A DNA stretch of 64,000 nucleotides from Nostoc commune NIES-4072 (lineage in GTDB: Bacteria; Cyanobacteriota; Cyanobacteriia; Cyanobacteriales; Nostocaceae): positions 2,021,821-2,085,820 of the forward strand of contig NZ_BDUD01000001.1 of assembly GCF_003113895.1 (NCBI RefSeq), read 5' to 3'. The position numbers were made by a program, and so were the translations under genes. Of the stretch, positions 1-10,370 are shown in pieces. Under the pieces are notes generated by a model that made no database searches, was not told the origin of the DNA, and worked only from the letters and a program-made list of their open reading frames with translations. The number at the start of each line of letters is the position of its first letter. Position 1 is the first letter of the stretch.

Positions 1-420
1 AAAAATAAAGTTGTACAATTTTCTAAAAATCGTCATATTGATAAATAAAAAAGTTGTACAATTGCTCAAAAGCTAGTTTTGTAAAAGATTAGAATTATTT
101 ACTACAAGATTCAATGGCGATCGCATGTCTCGCAAACTCAAGCTGTTAATTCAGCTTTGCACTGAGAATGCGATCACACTCTATTTTATTTTACCTATAG
201 CCAGTAGCATTGAGCGATCGCACCGCCAAATGCCTTCCCCTGTCAATCTGCCCAATCTTTACACAGTTGTAAACAACTAAAAAAGTTGTACAATTAGCGC
301 TGCTACAAGCACTATTATATCGTTAGCTACTGATAAGTTTTGAAAAAATAAAGTTGTACAATTTCATCATGCTAGCATTCAAAAACAAATAAAAAAGTTG
401 TACAACTTTGCAAACGACTT
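1..420. repeat. Five dispersed TTGTACAA palindromes in A-rich context
   Basis: The octamer palindrome TTGTACAA, each time preceded by an A-rich run and G (A3-6 G), occurs at 11-18, 54-61, 286-293, 354-361 and 398-405. No coding frame is evident in 1-1107, so this is a gene-free region upstream of the first defence operon. The conserved flanks point to binding sites of one DNA-binding protein, or to iterons or transposon-end repeats. The function is not known; the repetition itself is directly visible. Confidence 0.7.
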
Positions 421-590
421 TCCTGTAAGGATTTGGGAATATTTGCTCCAAAGTTTAGTGGCGATGCCTACGGCGGGCTGCGCCTACGCATTCCAAGTAC
501 AAAGCTGAATCAACAGCTTGAGTTTTGAGAGATGCGATCGCACTTTATTTCACTTTACCTGTAGCCGATAGCATGGAGCAATCACTTAAC
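115..590. repeat. Diverged repeat pair with inverted core (115-235 and 461-590)
   Basis: The segments around 170-235 and 530-590 are similar in direct orientation (GCGATCACACT...TTTACCTATAGCC versus GCGATCGCACT...TTTACCTGTAGCC). The roughly 35-bp core next to them (AAGCTG-TTAATT-CAGCTT versus AAGCTG-AATCAA-CAGCTT) is inverted between the copies. The second copy also contains the common Nostoc dispersed repeat starting GCGATGCCTACGGCGGGC at about 462-490. This looks like a small hairpin element that flipped; the rest of 420-1107 shows no gene. Confidence 0.5.
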
Positions 591-740
591 TCTAAAAACT
601 GATTCATTTTATGATTGCTGTCCAAGTAAGAATGTTGATACTTTTCACCTACTCCAACATTTCTAGTTGTGTTTGGCGCAGTGCCTTACTTCGTCCCTTA
701 TTGTCTAGTAATTTTTGTAGTTGCAAGGTGATGAGAGAAT

Positions 741-925
741 GAGGGTTTCAGCCGTCTTTGTTAGGACTTTCGATCATGAACAGAAGCGATCACTCTGAAG
801 TCTACCCAGAACAAAATTGCTTGAAACGCATATTACAAGCTCATTTCAGTTCCATGTATTCCCAAGTGTAAATGGAGGACTGGTACGCTTGTGGAAAACT
901 TGTTGGTCTATGAGATTCTCTTACC
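741..925 (-). repeat. Decayed MITE-like element, relative of the one at 62.8 kb
   Basis: Starting at AATGAGGGTTTCAGCCG, this stretch matches the reverse complement of about 62770-62965 with scattered substitutions. Shared blocks include AGAACAAAA, CTTGAAACGC, GGACTGGTA-CGCTT and GGAAAACTT-TT/GGTCTA. It carries no open frame. It is probably an old copy of a non-autonomous transposable element; the boundaries are approximate. Confidence 0.55.
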
Positions 926-1107
926 GTAAATAATAAAGTTTGGTATAAAAACGACAACCACACCTCACTTTTTAAGTACAATGATTGTATAATTTATTAT
1001 GGTTGTGAAAGTATGAAAGATTGTACTGACCAAACCATGAGTGTATCTAATAGCTCGTCTATAAAAGCATAAATACACACAATAAGATCAAAGTACTTAA
1101 AATTGCA

Positions 1108-2808
1108 ATGGCAAATTACAGAGAGTGGAATCAATCGCTTATATTTTATTTTACCACTGGCTTGCCACGGGGTAAAAGAGTTTATTTAAGTGTTGACAGT
1201 GAAATCTTAGAGCAAATTGGTCAGAAATTTAACCAAAAAATTGAAGATAGTAATTGGAGTGATGACTTCCGTAGAGCCGTAAGAGAAGAAGTTGTCACAC
1301 AAGGACGAGTTAATTTGGCTAAATTGCAGGGACGTAATTTAGACGGCTTACCGGAAGGAGTTGCTTTTTTAGGTGCAATGGTTCTGGCAGCCAATGAAAT
1401 GGTAGATGAAGAGGAAATCTCAGAAGAGAACTATTTTAAGCGTCTAAAAGCAGTATTAGGTTTGCCAACATCAGAAAATGGTCGTCCGCCAGGTATGAAG
1501 TTTGGTAAACAAGGAGAAGAACCCTTATGGGAAGACTGGAATCTTTGGTTAATGATAAATGGATTCATGCCTTCAGCACATCGAGGTTGCGGAGGAAGAA
1601 TCTATATTAATTATTCAATTTCTCAATCTCTACTTCGTCGTACAGATAAAAACCGACTTGTACAACTGTTTAATGAGAAACAATGGACAGCGCAGTGGGA
1701 TGCCATGACTCTGTTTGCTGGTGTGAGACGAGAAGCGCAGCGACTCTCTACACATCTCAAACAATTGCTAACTGATAACAGGGAACGCTATGAAGCAGTA
1801 GCCGAATCTATTCACGAAGTTTACCAGCAGTGGCAAGCAGAAGGACGGCCAGCAGTAGTAAGAGCAGAAGTACGTAATTGGAGCCGTAACATATTTGCTG
1901 GTTTATATCGCACAGAAGACCCGTTTTTTGGTGATGTTAATTACTATCATTATCCAAAAAAAGTGCGGGGATGGGAGTTAAACACTATAAAAATCCAGTA
2001 TCGTGAGAGAGAACAACGGTTAATAGATGAGCGCCCTGGGTGGTATTTACCTTTAGAATTTCCTCTAAGTTTAAGTGAACTGGAACGCGGTGCTAAATAC
2101 CCAATTACTCTGCAATGTGACCTTGATTCTCTAGTTTTACCTTCTCGTAATTTTTGGATATTAGTTCCTGATCCAGATGATACAGATACAGGAGCTTATG
2201 CTACTTGGGGTCAACCATCACTCGGCACTAAATTTATTTTGCTATGTAAAAAAGAACTACTTCAAGATATCAATCGCTTGCGAGATGAGCGGCTAATAGA
2301 GTGGAGTGGTAAACCTCAGCCTGTATTTAATGATTCAAACTGGGTAGAGCTTCACCAGTGCATGGTTATTTCCCTAGCTTGGAATGGAGTATTTATTAGC
2401 AATCAAGAACTTAAGGATGCTTTACAGCCCAGTGTCCGTTTATCTATTAGCTTTTCAGGGGGGTTACGTGTTCCGCAGCAGAGCGCATGGTTGGAGGGTC
2501 ATAGTCCTCAAGTTACCATCTTTGGTTTTTATCCCACTGTGAAGTTACAAATAACTCGATTATTGGATAATTTATCAATAATTGAGCGATCGCAAAGTAC
2601 AAATACACCAATTTCGGTAAATTTCCCAAGTTCAGGAGACTATGTTGTAAAAGCAACTTGTGCAGGAGAGTCCACTGAACGTTTAGTCAAAATCGTTGAT
2701 TGGAGTTGGCTTGGTATAGAAAAACCACAACGTTGTGAAATAACGCCTATTAGTTTTGGGAATTATATATGTGGCAGTGTCATTCAGACAGTTTCAGAAA
2801 AAGAGTAA
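1108..2808 (+). CDS. Uncharacterised 566-aa protein, first gene of helicase operon
   Basis: I do not recognise a named family. The protein is soluble, with no signal peptide or membrane segment. It has a mixed charged N-terminal half with W/R-rich segments (around residues 135-170, including AHRGCGGR) and a helical middle. The C-terminal third, after about residue 440 (FSGGLRVPQQ onward), looks like a beta-sandwich or Ig-like domain. It starts with ATG 18 bp after an A-rich leader and ends 18 bp before the next gene, so the two are almost certainly co-transcribed with the downstream DUF1998 helicase. From context it is probably a subunit of a defence system, perhaps target recognition. That role is inference. 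Confidence 0.8.
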   Translation: MANYREWNQSLIFYFTTGLPRGKRVYLSVDSEILEQIGQKFNQKIEDSNWSDDFRRAVREEVVTQGRVNLAKLQGRNLDGLPEGVAFLGAMVLAANEMVDEEEISEENYFKRLKAVLGLPTSENGRPPGMKFGKQGEEPLWEDWNLWLMINGFMPSAHRGCGGRIYINYSISQSLLRRTDKNRLVQLFNEKQWTAQWDAMTLFAGVRREAQRLSTHLKQLLTDNRERYEAVAESIHEVYQQWQAEGRPAVVRAEVRNWSRNIFAGLYRTEDPFFGDVNYYHYPKKVRGWELNTIKIQYREREQRLIDERPGWYLPLEFPLSLSELERGAKYPITLQCDLDSLVLPSRNFWILVPDPDDTDTGAYATWGQPSLGTKFILLCKKELLQDINRLRDERLIEWSGKPQPVFNDSNWVELHQCMVISLAWNGVFISNQELKDALQPSVRLSISFSGGLRVPQQSAWLEGHSPQVTIFGFYPTVKLQITRLLDNLSIIERSQSTNTPISVNFPSSGDYVVKATCAGESTERLVKIVDWSWLGIEKPQRCEITPISFGNYICGSVIQTVSEKE

Positions 2809-2826
2809 AAGCAAACTAGGTGCATA

Positions 2827-4161
2827 ATGCCACAAATCCAACGCTGGTATAAAGGTTTTTCTTATAGAGGAAATCCACAAGAACTTGTCAAGCAAATTTC
2901 TGAGCAAGTCCAACGCCACAATCTTGGGAAGTTCGTTCCACTTTTGCGAGTGGAAAAAGGAGCAAAATCACGCAAACAGTTTTACTTTTTTTTAGCGGTT
3001 GAAAGTTTGCAAGAAGGTGAAATACCAACCGAAGTTCAATCAACTCTACTTCAACTATCTTTTTTTACATCTGCTATTAAAGGCAGCCCCAGCTTGACTT
3101 ATGAACAAATAAAACCTATGGTTGGGGTTGCTCATGATGTTTACGAATATACTAACAATATTCCTTATCAGCCTGTACAGCAATTAACCTGTGATAATCC
3201 ATTTGACTTAATAGAGTCAGTATCAATCAATAATTCATTAATTGATATTGATATGTCGCGTCGATACGAGCAACTTCTTTACTGGCTATCCGCTCTTGGT
3301 AGTGGAACTTGGGAATCTTTCAAAGAAGCTTGTGCTGCCCTAAAGATTGAAGAACCCAGAAGGATTTTACGAAGGTTAAGATTGTTAGGATATATAGAGT
3401 TTTCTCCAGATGGTTATCGATGGTCTATCGCTCGTATTGCTATTGTTAAAATTCTATCAGATTCAAACTTACAAGAATTTATATTGTGCGGTTCACGAAG
3501 CATAAATTTACTTGAAAAACTCACACATCAAACAACATTAGAATTGATAAACCAACCAAGAGGAGAAGCTCCTCCTTGTGTTCGCATTCAAGCTGATAAC
3601 CCAAGTATTATATCTAATTTAATTGAAGAATTAAGCAAAGAGTTTTCTATCATTAACGCAGGTGAAGTATCGAAGCTGTTAGCTAACATCTTGCCTGAAC
3701 TGATAACTTGGAAGCAAAGCCTTAGAAATTTACAGGGAATTGTACCAAGTCTCTACGAGTGGGAGCTTTTTGATGGAAACGATTTTGTCAGTTGCGCTTT
3801 ACCCAGAGAGACTGGTATGTACCGGATGTACAACACAAAAATAAGCGATCGCCCCTTACATACACTTTTTTACGAAAATGGTTGCTGGTTCCAAGGAGAC
3901 TGGTACGGGCTGAGATTTTTGGCATTACAACACATAGGTCAACAATGTATTGCACGTTACGAAGTTGAAACAAAACGTTTAGCAATACCTGTATCCCAAA
4001 GATTGCCAGAAATTTACGAACGCGCTCTGGTGCTGGCATCTGGAATACTACCTAAATATTTTAATTCATGGTTGTTATATGAAAATGTAGAACGAGACGT
4101 AATGCTACAAATATGTTATAAACTGCACATCAATTGTGGCGGGGAATCTACTCATGTATGA
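2827..4161 (+). CDS. Uncharacterised 444-aa winged-helix protein of helicase operon
   Basis: This protein of unknown family lies between the 566-aa protein and the large helicase and overlaps the helicase gene by 26 bp, a sign of translational coupling. Residues about 154-202 (SALGSGTWESF...ILRRLRLLGYIEF) look like a winged-helix DNA-binding fold. The N-terminal 130 residues are basic and rich in aromatics. No catalytic motif was recognised. It may act as the DNA-binding or specificity subunit for the helicase; this is inferred from position and the wHTH-like segment. No secretion signal is present. Confidence 0.8.
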   Translation: MPQIQRWYKGFSYRGNPQELVKQISEQVQRHNLGKFVPLLRVEKGAKSRKQFYFFLAVESLQEGEIPTEVQSTLLQLSFFTSAIKGSPSLTYEQIKPMVGVAHDVYEYTNNIPYQPVQQLTCDNPFDLIESVSINNSLIDIDMSRRYEQLLYWLSALGSGTWESFKEACAALKIEEPRRILRRLRLLGYIEFSPDGYRWSIARIAIVKILSDSNLQEFILCGSRSINLLEKLTHQTTLELINQPRGEAPPCVRIQADNPSIISNLIEELSKEFSIINAGEVSKLLANILPELITWKQSLRNLQGIVPSLYEWELFDGNDFVSCALPRETGMYRMYNTKISDRPLHTLFYENGCWFQGDWYGLRFLALQHIGQQCIARYEVETKRLAIPVSQRLPEIYERALVLASGILPKYFNSWLLYENVERDVMLQICYKLHINCGGESTHV

Positions 4162-7100
4162 CGTAGTTGGTGCGTATCAAAGGCTTGACCGTATTTATCA
4201 GCTATATATTAAAAGTGCTTTTCCGCTACGTTACCGTGCTTTAGCCGAAGAACGCGATCGCCTCCTACAGCAACCAGGCATCTTGAGCCAGCCTCCTTTA
4301 GTTGAGCCAGTTCCCATTTACCCCACATCAGGGCTGAATTTGTCGGCCGCCGCCAATCAGTTACCCCTCGAATACCGCAATTTGGCACAACTAGGGCAAA
4401 TGATTTTCGATCCGGGAGTCCAGCTTTACCAACACCAGTGGGAAAGTTTGCGAGAAGTTGTAGTTAATCAGCGAGATATAGTCGTCACTACTGGTACTGG
4501 TTCTGGTAAAACTGAGTGTTTTCTGCTGCCACTTTTAGCACAGTTAGCCAGGGAATCCCAAACTTGGGCAACTAATCCTCAACCACCAAATAATCATCGT
4601 TGGTGGGACACAAGTCTCAACGCTTTAGTTGAAGACCAATTACGCCGATTAAGAAAAGCTCTTGAAGCTCCTTCAGTACACTACTGGTTAAATCAATCAC
4701 CAGGTGGTAGGGGTGGCAACCGAATTACTTTTGGTCGCTATACAGGACAAACTGAAGTTTCTGGAGAAGAAAACCCAAATAGCGTGAGAAGATTACGGCG
4801 GGAATTGCAGGAGCGAGAACAAGAATGGCAACAAATACAGCTGATAAACGATCCCGACCTAATTAATTATTTTCCTCGGATTGATGGTGGTGAAATGTGG
4901 TCGCGTTGGGATATGCAGGAGGCACCACCAGATATTTTAATTACGAACTACTCAATGCTCAACATTATGATGATGCGGAGCATTGAAGACAATATATTTG
5001 ATGCCACTCGTGATTGGTTGGCTGAAGCAAATCATCCTGAACGGCAATTTTTCCTCATTATTGACGAACTCCATGCCTACAGGGGAACACCTGGTACGGA
5101 AGTTGCTTATATTTTGAGATTATTGTTTTCCCGTCTTGATTTAACACCAGACTCACCTAAACTACGAATTTTAACTACTACTGCGAGTTTAGATAACTCG
5201 GCTCAAGGAAGACAGTTTTTGCGGGAATTTTTTGGACGGGATAACTTTGCATTTATTACGGGAACGCAGACATCTCCAAATCAAGGAGCGAGATTTTCGC
5301 TTTCTTCCCACGCAAATGCTTTTGCTCAGTTTACACGGGATGTTCAACCAAACCCGTTAAACCCTATGGCACAGCCTGATGCCACATCAAATGCTGTGCT
5401 AAACGCAATGTCTCAGTTGGCAACACAACTAGGGCAACCAGCTCCAGCTACACCAGGAATTTCAGCACAAAGGCATCTAGCAGAAGCTTTAGTCAGAGTA
5501 GATGCTTCAGATGCGATGCGGGATGCGTGTCGAGAAGTTGATCGTCAAGTTCAGCCTACAAATAATCCTACAGTTCGAGCGGCAAAAGTTAGAGATTTAA
5601 ATAACCCAACAGATTTAGACTGTAAACTTTTCCCTAATGTACATTATGCAAGGTTAGTATTGCTAATGTTGCTCCTGATGTGGAATCAGACTTTAGCAAT
5701 TAACCTTCTAAATGATTTTTTGATCCGACAACGCTTAAGCTTTGTATCTCAAGCAATGCGAGGATTACTTTTAGCACTAGCTATGTCTCAAGGGGCTAAT
5801 GGGCGATCGCCCCAACCAGTGCGAGGGCATTTATTCTTCCACAATTTGCAAAACCTTTGGGCTTGCTGTAACCCTGATTGTAGCGATCCAGCAGTTGATA
5901 TAACTCTTAGACAAAATAATCAAAATCGCCCTTCTATTGGAGCGATTCACGCTACCCATAGCCTGAGTTGTTCCTGTGGTTATCGCGTTTTAGATTTGAT
6001 TGTGTGTGAAGTCTGCGGAGAAGTGCTTGTGGGGGGCTACAGGGCAACTCGAAGTAATACTACTAACGTAGAAATTATTACGCCAGACCAGCCCGATTTA
6101 GAAGGAATTCCAGACAAAGTTACACAGAATCAATGCTACGGTAACTATCGGGTATTTTGGCCCTTACCTTGGGATACACAACCTTGGGACACCCACCCTC
6201 AGAGCATAGAGTGGACTGTTGACAAGATAAAACGCAGGTGGGTTCGTGCCAAACTCAACCGAGCTACAGGTGTATTAACAAGAAATAGCAGCCCACCTCA
6301 ACCTGATGAAATACCAGGGTGGGTGTACCAAGTTGCGGGTGATCGTCCAGAACAACGAGCATTACCAACGAAGTGTCCCCGTTGCGATGCTGACTATGGA
6401 AGGAGAGAAAAATTTCCTACTCCTCTTCGCTCCCATCGCACTGGCTTTCAGAAAGCTTGCCAGGTACTTGCGAGTGGTTTGCTTCGAGAAATGCCAGCAC
6501 CTGCAAACCTAACGCAACAAAGTCGCTCCTCTCGAAAGTTAGTTATTTTTTCAGATAGTCGCCAAGATGCAGCTAAGTTAGCTGCGGGGATGGAGCGAGA
6601 TCATTATCGTGATATGGCTCGCTCGTTATTAATTCAATCTTTTAATGACTATTGGCAAGACCTTGAATCGTTTTTGCGGATTACTTGTGCTGTAAATCCA
6701 ACGATTTTAAATCAATTGCAGGCTTTGAATCCCACTCTTCATGGTGCTGTAACTCAGCACTCGCAGCCAGAGGATATAATTCGACGTGACAAATTTCAAA
6801 ATGCTAATCCGACTTTAGTAACTCAAGCCTTATCTTGGGTAATGGGTTTATCTTCAAGTAACCCACAAGCTTTACATGAATGGCTGGCATTGCTTCAACG
6901 TTATCCAGATCGTGTTCGCTTATTGGAATTACGGCAAAAAGTGAAAGATACCCTTCTGGAATATGGTATTTGTCCGGGTGGTTCAAGTTTCAATATCCTA
7001 ATGTACCCAACCAGAAATCCAAATCGACCCTGGTTCGAGTGCTATGACTGGACTGGTAATTCAGTTACAAGAATTGTTTACCCTACACAAGAGCAAACAG

Positions 7101-9937
7101 ACCATATCAGTTTGATTGAGGATAAACTAACAGAAGAACTAATGTACGCTCTTTTTCCACATATTGCACGAACTTTAGAGGGGCTTGGGCAAGGTTGGGT
7201 AAGTTACAAACCTCAAGGCAATCCTTCTCCAAATGTTATAGAAGTAGTGGATGCGGTAATCCGTGAGTTGGGTATTAGAAAATTACATACCTATAGTGCC
7301 TTTGTACCTAACAGCAATAATGCTAACTTACCAGGTTTTGCTGAAAGGTACGTTAATCGAGTTGGTTTAATACCAGAAGATATACGGCAGCAATTATTAC
7401 AATCAGGATCTGTGGTTAGCAACAATGGCATCAGGCTAGAACCAAATCAACTCTATTTGGTTCCCCCACCTCCTAGAAATCAAAATCTTTCTCGTCCTGG
7501 ATATCGGTGTGATCGCTGTAATGCCTTCTATCTGCATCAAGCGGCTGGAATTTGTCCAGTTTGTAATAGTGATCGCTGTTCTAACGCACCTCTGCAACCA
7601 CTCAGTCTCAGCACAACAACTACGGACTTCGATTACTATACTTACCTTTCAGAAGAAGCAGGTCAGCCTTTCCGCATGAATGCGGCGGAATTGACGGGAC
7701 AAACTGACAGGGGCAATCGTACTGTACGTCAACGTTGGTTTCAGGATATTTTTATTAATCAGGAAATACCTCGTGTTCAAGGAATTGACCTGTTAAGTGT
7801 TACAACCACAATGGAAGCAGGGGTTGATATTGGTTCGCTCTTAGCAGTAATGATGGCAAATATGCCTCCCCGTCGCTTTAATTACCAACAAAGGGTCGGA
7901 CGAGCCGGAAGACGATCTGCGGGTGTTTCTCTTGCTGTTACTTTTTGTCGAGGAAGAAGCCATGATGATTTCTACTTCCAACGTCTAGAAAGTATGACAG
8001 GCGACCCGCCACCACCGCCTTATGTCGATATGGAAAGTCAGGAAATTTTTCAGCGAGTTCTAGTTAAGGAAGTGCTGAGACAAGCATTCCCTGTTGCAAG
8101 ATTAAGCTTGCAAGCAAGTGGCGTTCCATTAACCACCGATGGGGCTGATAGCGTACATGGTGAATTTGGTACTCGTAACGATTGGCCTCATTACGAACCT
8201 GAGATCAGAAGTTGGGTAAATGATACAGTAAATGAACCAATAATTTTGCAAGTTTTGGATGCTTTAAGAGTTGAGACGAATTTACCCAATGCTGGTAATG
8301 CCCAAATGCTGGCTTATTTACGCAATAACCTCATCCCACTAATTAACAATGTTGTTAATGACCCCTCATACACCCAAAATAACCTGAGTGAGCGGTTGGC
8401 AAATGCCGGTTTATTACCTATGTTTGGTTTTCCTACGCGAGTCCGGCTACTTTACACAAACTGGCCTGTTTCTCCCGAACCTTGGCCACCAGAAACGGGG
8501 ACAGTAGATCGGGATTTAGATATTGCACTTGGCCAATTTGCTCCGAAATCGCAAACCGTTAAAGATAAAGCTGTTCACAATGCTTGTGGTGTAGTTGAAT
8601 TATACCCTCAAGGTCACAGGGTGAGTTCTGCCGCAGGCTTATTTCCAGCACTACCTGAGGGGAATGAATCTGTAGGGCTATGTGGAAATTGTCAAGCAGT
8701 GGTATTTCCCCATACAGGATTAAACCAGCCTCCTCCCGGTGGTATAGAACCACAAAAAACTCAATGTCCGGTATGTGGTGCCAATGAACTACGTTACATA
8801 GATGCACGAGAACCCAAAGGATTCTTTACAGATTTGAATCCACAAGATTTTGATGGGCAGTTTGAGTGGCAACCACGCTCAACTAGACCTTCTTTGAGTA
8901 TAGGTGCTAATGTTCCTTTGCCCTCAGTCGTTGTGAATACCAACGCTGCTATATCTGATTTCAATGAGAACATTATTTCTGTCAATGATAATGGCGGTGA
9001 AGGTGGATTTGATTTTTACGAAACGGTTAGGATTAATGAGCGACAGCAAGCAGGTACTTATTTTCATAAACCAGGAGCTTATGCGATCGCTACAAATAAT
9101 GACTTTGTAAGGACATCAGGTGCTTGTTATCGCATAGCACTATTGTCTAAACGTAAGACAGACATTTTACTAGTAAATCTCAGCCAATGGCAAAATGGTG
9201 TTTTTGCACCGCCAACAACAGTAGAAGGGCGTGCAGCTTGGTATTCCTTTGCTTTTTGGTTACGGATAGCTGCTGGTGCGCTTTTGGATATAGACCCACA
9301 GGAGTTACAAGCTGGTTTTCGCTCTGTACAGGATCAATCAGGAAGGGTAATTGGTCAAGCATTTTTGTGCGACCAACTAGAAAATGGTGCGGGATACTGT
9401 CGCTTTTTGGCACAACCACAGCAGTTCCAAAATCTTTTAGCTCAAATTGACCCTGCTATTCCAAATAGCATTGCTTGGACATGGTTAGCTTCAGGGCATG
9501 AGGCAAATTGTGATACATCATGTAACTTATGCTTGCGGGACTACCGAAATCTGCCCTATCACGGAATTTTAGATTGGCGATTGGCTTTAGATATGGCGCG
9601 GTTAGTATCTAATGCTTCAGCAATTATTGATTTGCATACTCCTTGGGGTGGTAATCCAAATCCTTGGCTGAGGTTAATTCAAGGAACTCAATCACCTATT
9701 CCCGCTTCGTTTCAACGTTTAAATTATGGTTCACCAACTCATTTTGGAACGCTAGTTGGATTTGTTCACCAAAGTCGAGACCGTCGAATAATCAGAATTT
9801 TGCACCATCCTTTATGGCAGGATGACCATCCTGAGTGGATTGCAGCTAGAACAGCAGCGCTAACCCAGCATCCCAATTATGAAGTTTTGCCTGCCAATCC
9901 ATTTATGGCTCTTCGGCGACCAGGGGATTACGTGTAA
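4136..9937 (+). CDS. Giant SF2 helicase with Zn clusters and C-terminal DUF1998/MZB domain (DruE/DpdJ-like)
   Basis: A 1933-aa DEAD/DEAH-type helicase. Walker A is GTGSGKT at residues 120-126, the Walker B-like motif is IIDELHAY near 307-314, and motif VI is QRVGRAGRR near 1251. Cysteine pairs suggest several zinc ribbons: CCNPDC...CSCG...CEVCG around 577-650, CPRC about 747, CDRC...CPVC about 1127-1145, and CGNC...CPVC about 1518-1545. The C-terminal CDTSCNLCLRDYRN near 1791 is the DUF1998/MZB signature. Length and architecture match the large helicases of Druantia (DruE) and Dpd (DpdJ) systems, which presumably translocate on DNA to reject foreign molecules. The frame opens at GTG 4136; ATG 4154, preceded by a GGGGAA stretch, is an equally good start. 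Which defence family it belongs to is not settled. Confidence 0.9.
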   Translation: MAGNLLMYDVVGAYQRLDRIYQLYIKSAFPLRYRALAEERDRLLQQPGILSQPPLVEPVPIYPTSGLNLSAAANQLPLEYRNLAQLGQMIFDPGVQLYQHQWESLREVVVNQRDIVVTTGTGSGKTECFLLPLLAQLARESQTWATNPQPPNNHRWWDTSLNALVEDQLRRLRKALEAPSVHYWLNQSPGGRGGNRITFGRYTGQTEVSGEENPNSVRRLRRELQEREQEWQQIQLINDPDLINYFPRIDGGEMWSRWDMQEAPPDILITNYSMLNIMMMRSIEDNIFDATRDWLAEANHPERQFFLIIDELHAYRGTPGTEVAYILRLLFSRLDLTPDSPKLRILTTTASLDNSAQGRQFLREFFGRDNFAFITGTQTSPNQGARFSLSSHANAFAQFTRDVQPNPLNPMAQPDATSNAVLNAMSQLATQLGQPAPATPGISAQRHLAEALVRVDASDAMRDACREVDRQVQPTNNPTVRAAKVRDLNNPTDLDCKLFPNVHYARLVLLMLLLMWNQTLAINLLNDFLIRQRLSFVSQAMRGLLLALAMSQGANGRSPQPVRGHLFFHNLQNLWACCNPDCSDPAVDITLRQNNQNRPSIGAIHATHSLSCSCGYRVLDLIVCEVCGEVLVGGYRATRSNTTNVEIITPDQPDLEGIPDKVTQNQCYGNYRVFWPLPWDTQPWDTHPQSIEWTVDKIKRRWVRAKLNRATGVLTRNSSPPQPDEIPGWVYQVAGDRPEQRALPTKCPRCDADYGRREKFPTPLRSHRTGFQKACQVLASGLLREMPAPANLTQQSRSSRKLVIFSDSRQDAAKLAAGMERDHYRDMARSLLIQSFNDYWQDLESFLRITCAVNPTILNQLQALNPTLHGAVTQHSQPEDIIRRDKFQNANPTLVTQALSWVMGLSSSNPQALHEWLALLQRYPDRVRLLELRQKVKDTLLEYGICPGGSSFNILMYPTRNPNRPWFECYDWTGNSVTRIVYPTQEQTDHISLIEDKLTEELMYALFPHIARTLEGLGQGWVSYKPQGNPSPNVIEVVDAVIRELGIRKLHTYSAFVPNSNNANLPGFAERYVNRVGLIPEDIRQQLLQSGSVVSNNGIRLEPNQLYLVPPPPRNQNLSRPGYRCDRCNAFYLHQAAGICPVCNSDRCSNAPLQPLSLSTTTTDFDYYTYLSEEAGQPFRMNAAELTGQTDRGNRTVRQRWFQDIFINQEIPRVQGIDLLSVTTTMEAGVDIGSLLAVMMANMPPRRFNYQQRVGRAGRRSAGVSLAVTFCRGRSHDDFYFQRLESMTGDPPPPPYVDMESQEIFQRVLVKEVLRQAFPVARLSLQASGVPLTTDGADSVHGEFGTRNDWPHYEPEIRSWVNDTVNEPIILQVLDALRVETNLPNAGNAQMLAYLRNNLIPLINNVVNDPSYTQNNLSERLANAGLLPMFGFPTRVRLLYTNWPVSPEPWPPETGTVDRDLDIALGQFAPKSQTVKDKAVHNACGVVELYPQGHRVSSAAGLFPALPEGNESVGLCGNCQAVVFPHTGLNQPPPGGIEPQKTQCPVCGANELRYIDAREPKGFFTDLNPQDFDGQFEWQPRSTRPSLSIGANVPLPSVVVNTNAAISDFNENIISVNDNGGEGGFDFYETVRINERQQAGTYFHKPGAYAIATNNDFVRTSGACYRIALLSKRKTDILLVNLSQWQNGVFAPPTTVEGRAAWYSFAFWLRIAAGALLDIDPQELQAGFRSVQDQSGRVIGQAFLCDQLENGAGYCRFLAQPQQFQNLLAQIDPAIPNSIAWTWLASGHEANCDTSCNLCLRDYRNLPYHGILDWRLALDMARLVSNASAIIDLHTPWGGNPNPWLRLIQGTQSPIPASFQRLNYGSPTHFGTLVGFVHQSRDRRIIRILHHPLWQDDHPEWIAARTAALTQHPNYEVLPANPFMALRRPGDYV

Positions 9938-10370
9938 AGTGCGATCACTCTCGTTAATTTTTCATAAGTTTAAGATATTGAACAAAAGTTAAGCCTGGCT
10001 TATCTTTTAGCCAATACAAATCAGTCTTTAACGTTTGACTGTCATTAGCTACAAGAACATTTACCAGAACCTATCCCACTAATAATATTTGTGCTAAAAA
10101 GCTTAAGCTTGTTGAGAACTAAAAACGAACAATTAAGCTTTTAAAGCACATTTTACGAAAAGAAGTAGGGATTTTTAGAATAGTGTCATAGGCTCCAGTA
10201 TCCTGATGGATATTCCTTGGGAAAATTAAAAATTGGAATTATCTTGGACATACTACCTTATAAGCTTATAAGCAAAAAGTTTATTCTATTTTATCATTTA
10301 TCAGTTAGTAGGAGTGTTAATCTAGTTCAAATACTGCTATTCAGAGTTCCCAACGCTTTCAGAATAAACA
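9938..10370. terminator. Bidirectional terminator region between convergent operons
   Basis: No gene lies between the two convergent operons. AAAAGCTTAA at 10097-10106 pairs with TTAAGCTTTT at 10133-10142, and TTGTT/AACAA extends the stem inward. A- and T-rich sides on both strands suggest a hairpin serving both the helicase operon and the opposing ATPase operon. The remainder (10143-10370) is AT-rich without other structure that I can see. Confidence 0.45.

Noticed and set aside
4136..9937. Definite naming of the helicase as druE or dpdJ
   Set aside because: The DUF1998 helicase architecture is shared by several defence systems and the neighbours do not decide between them.
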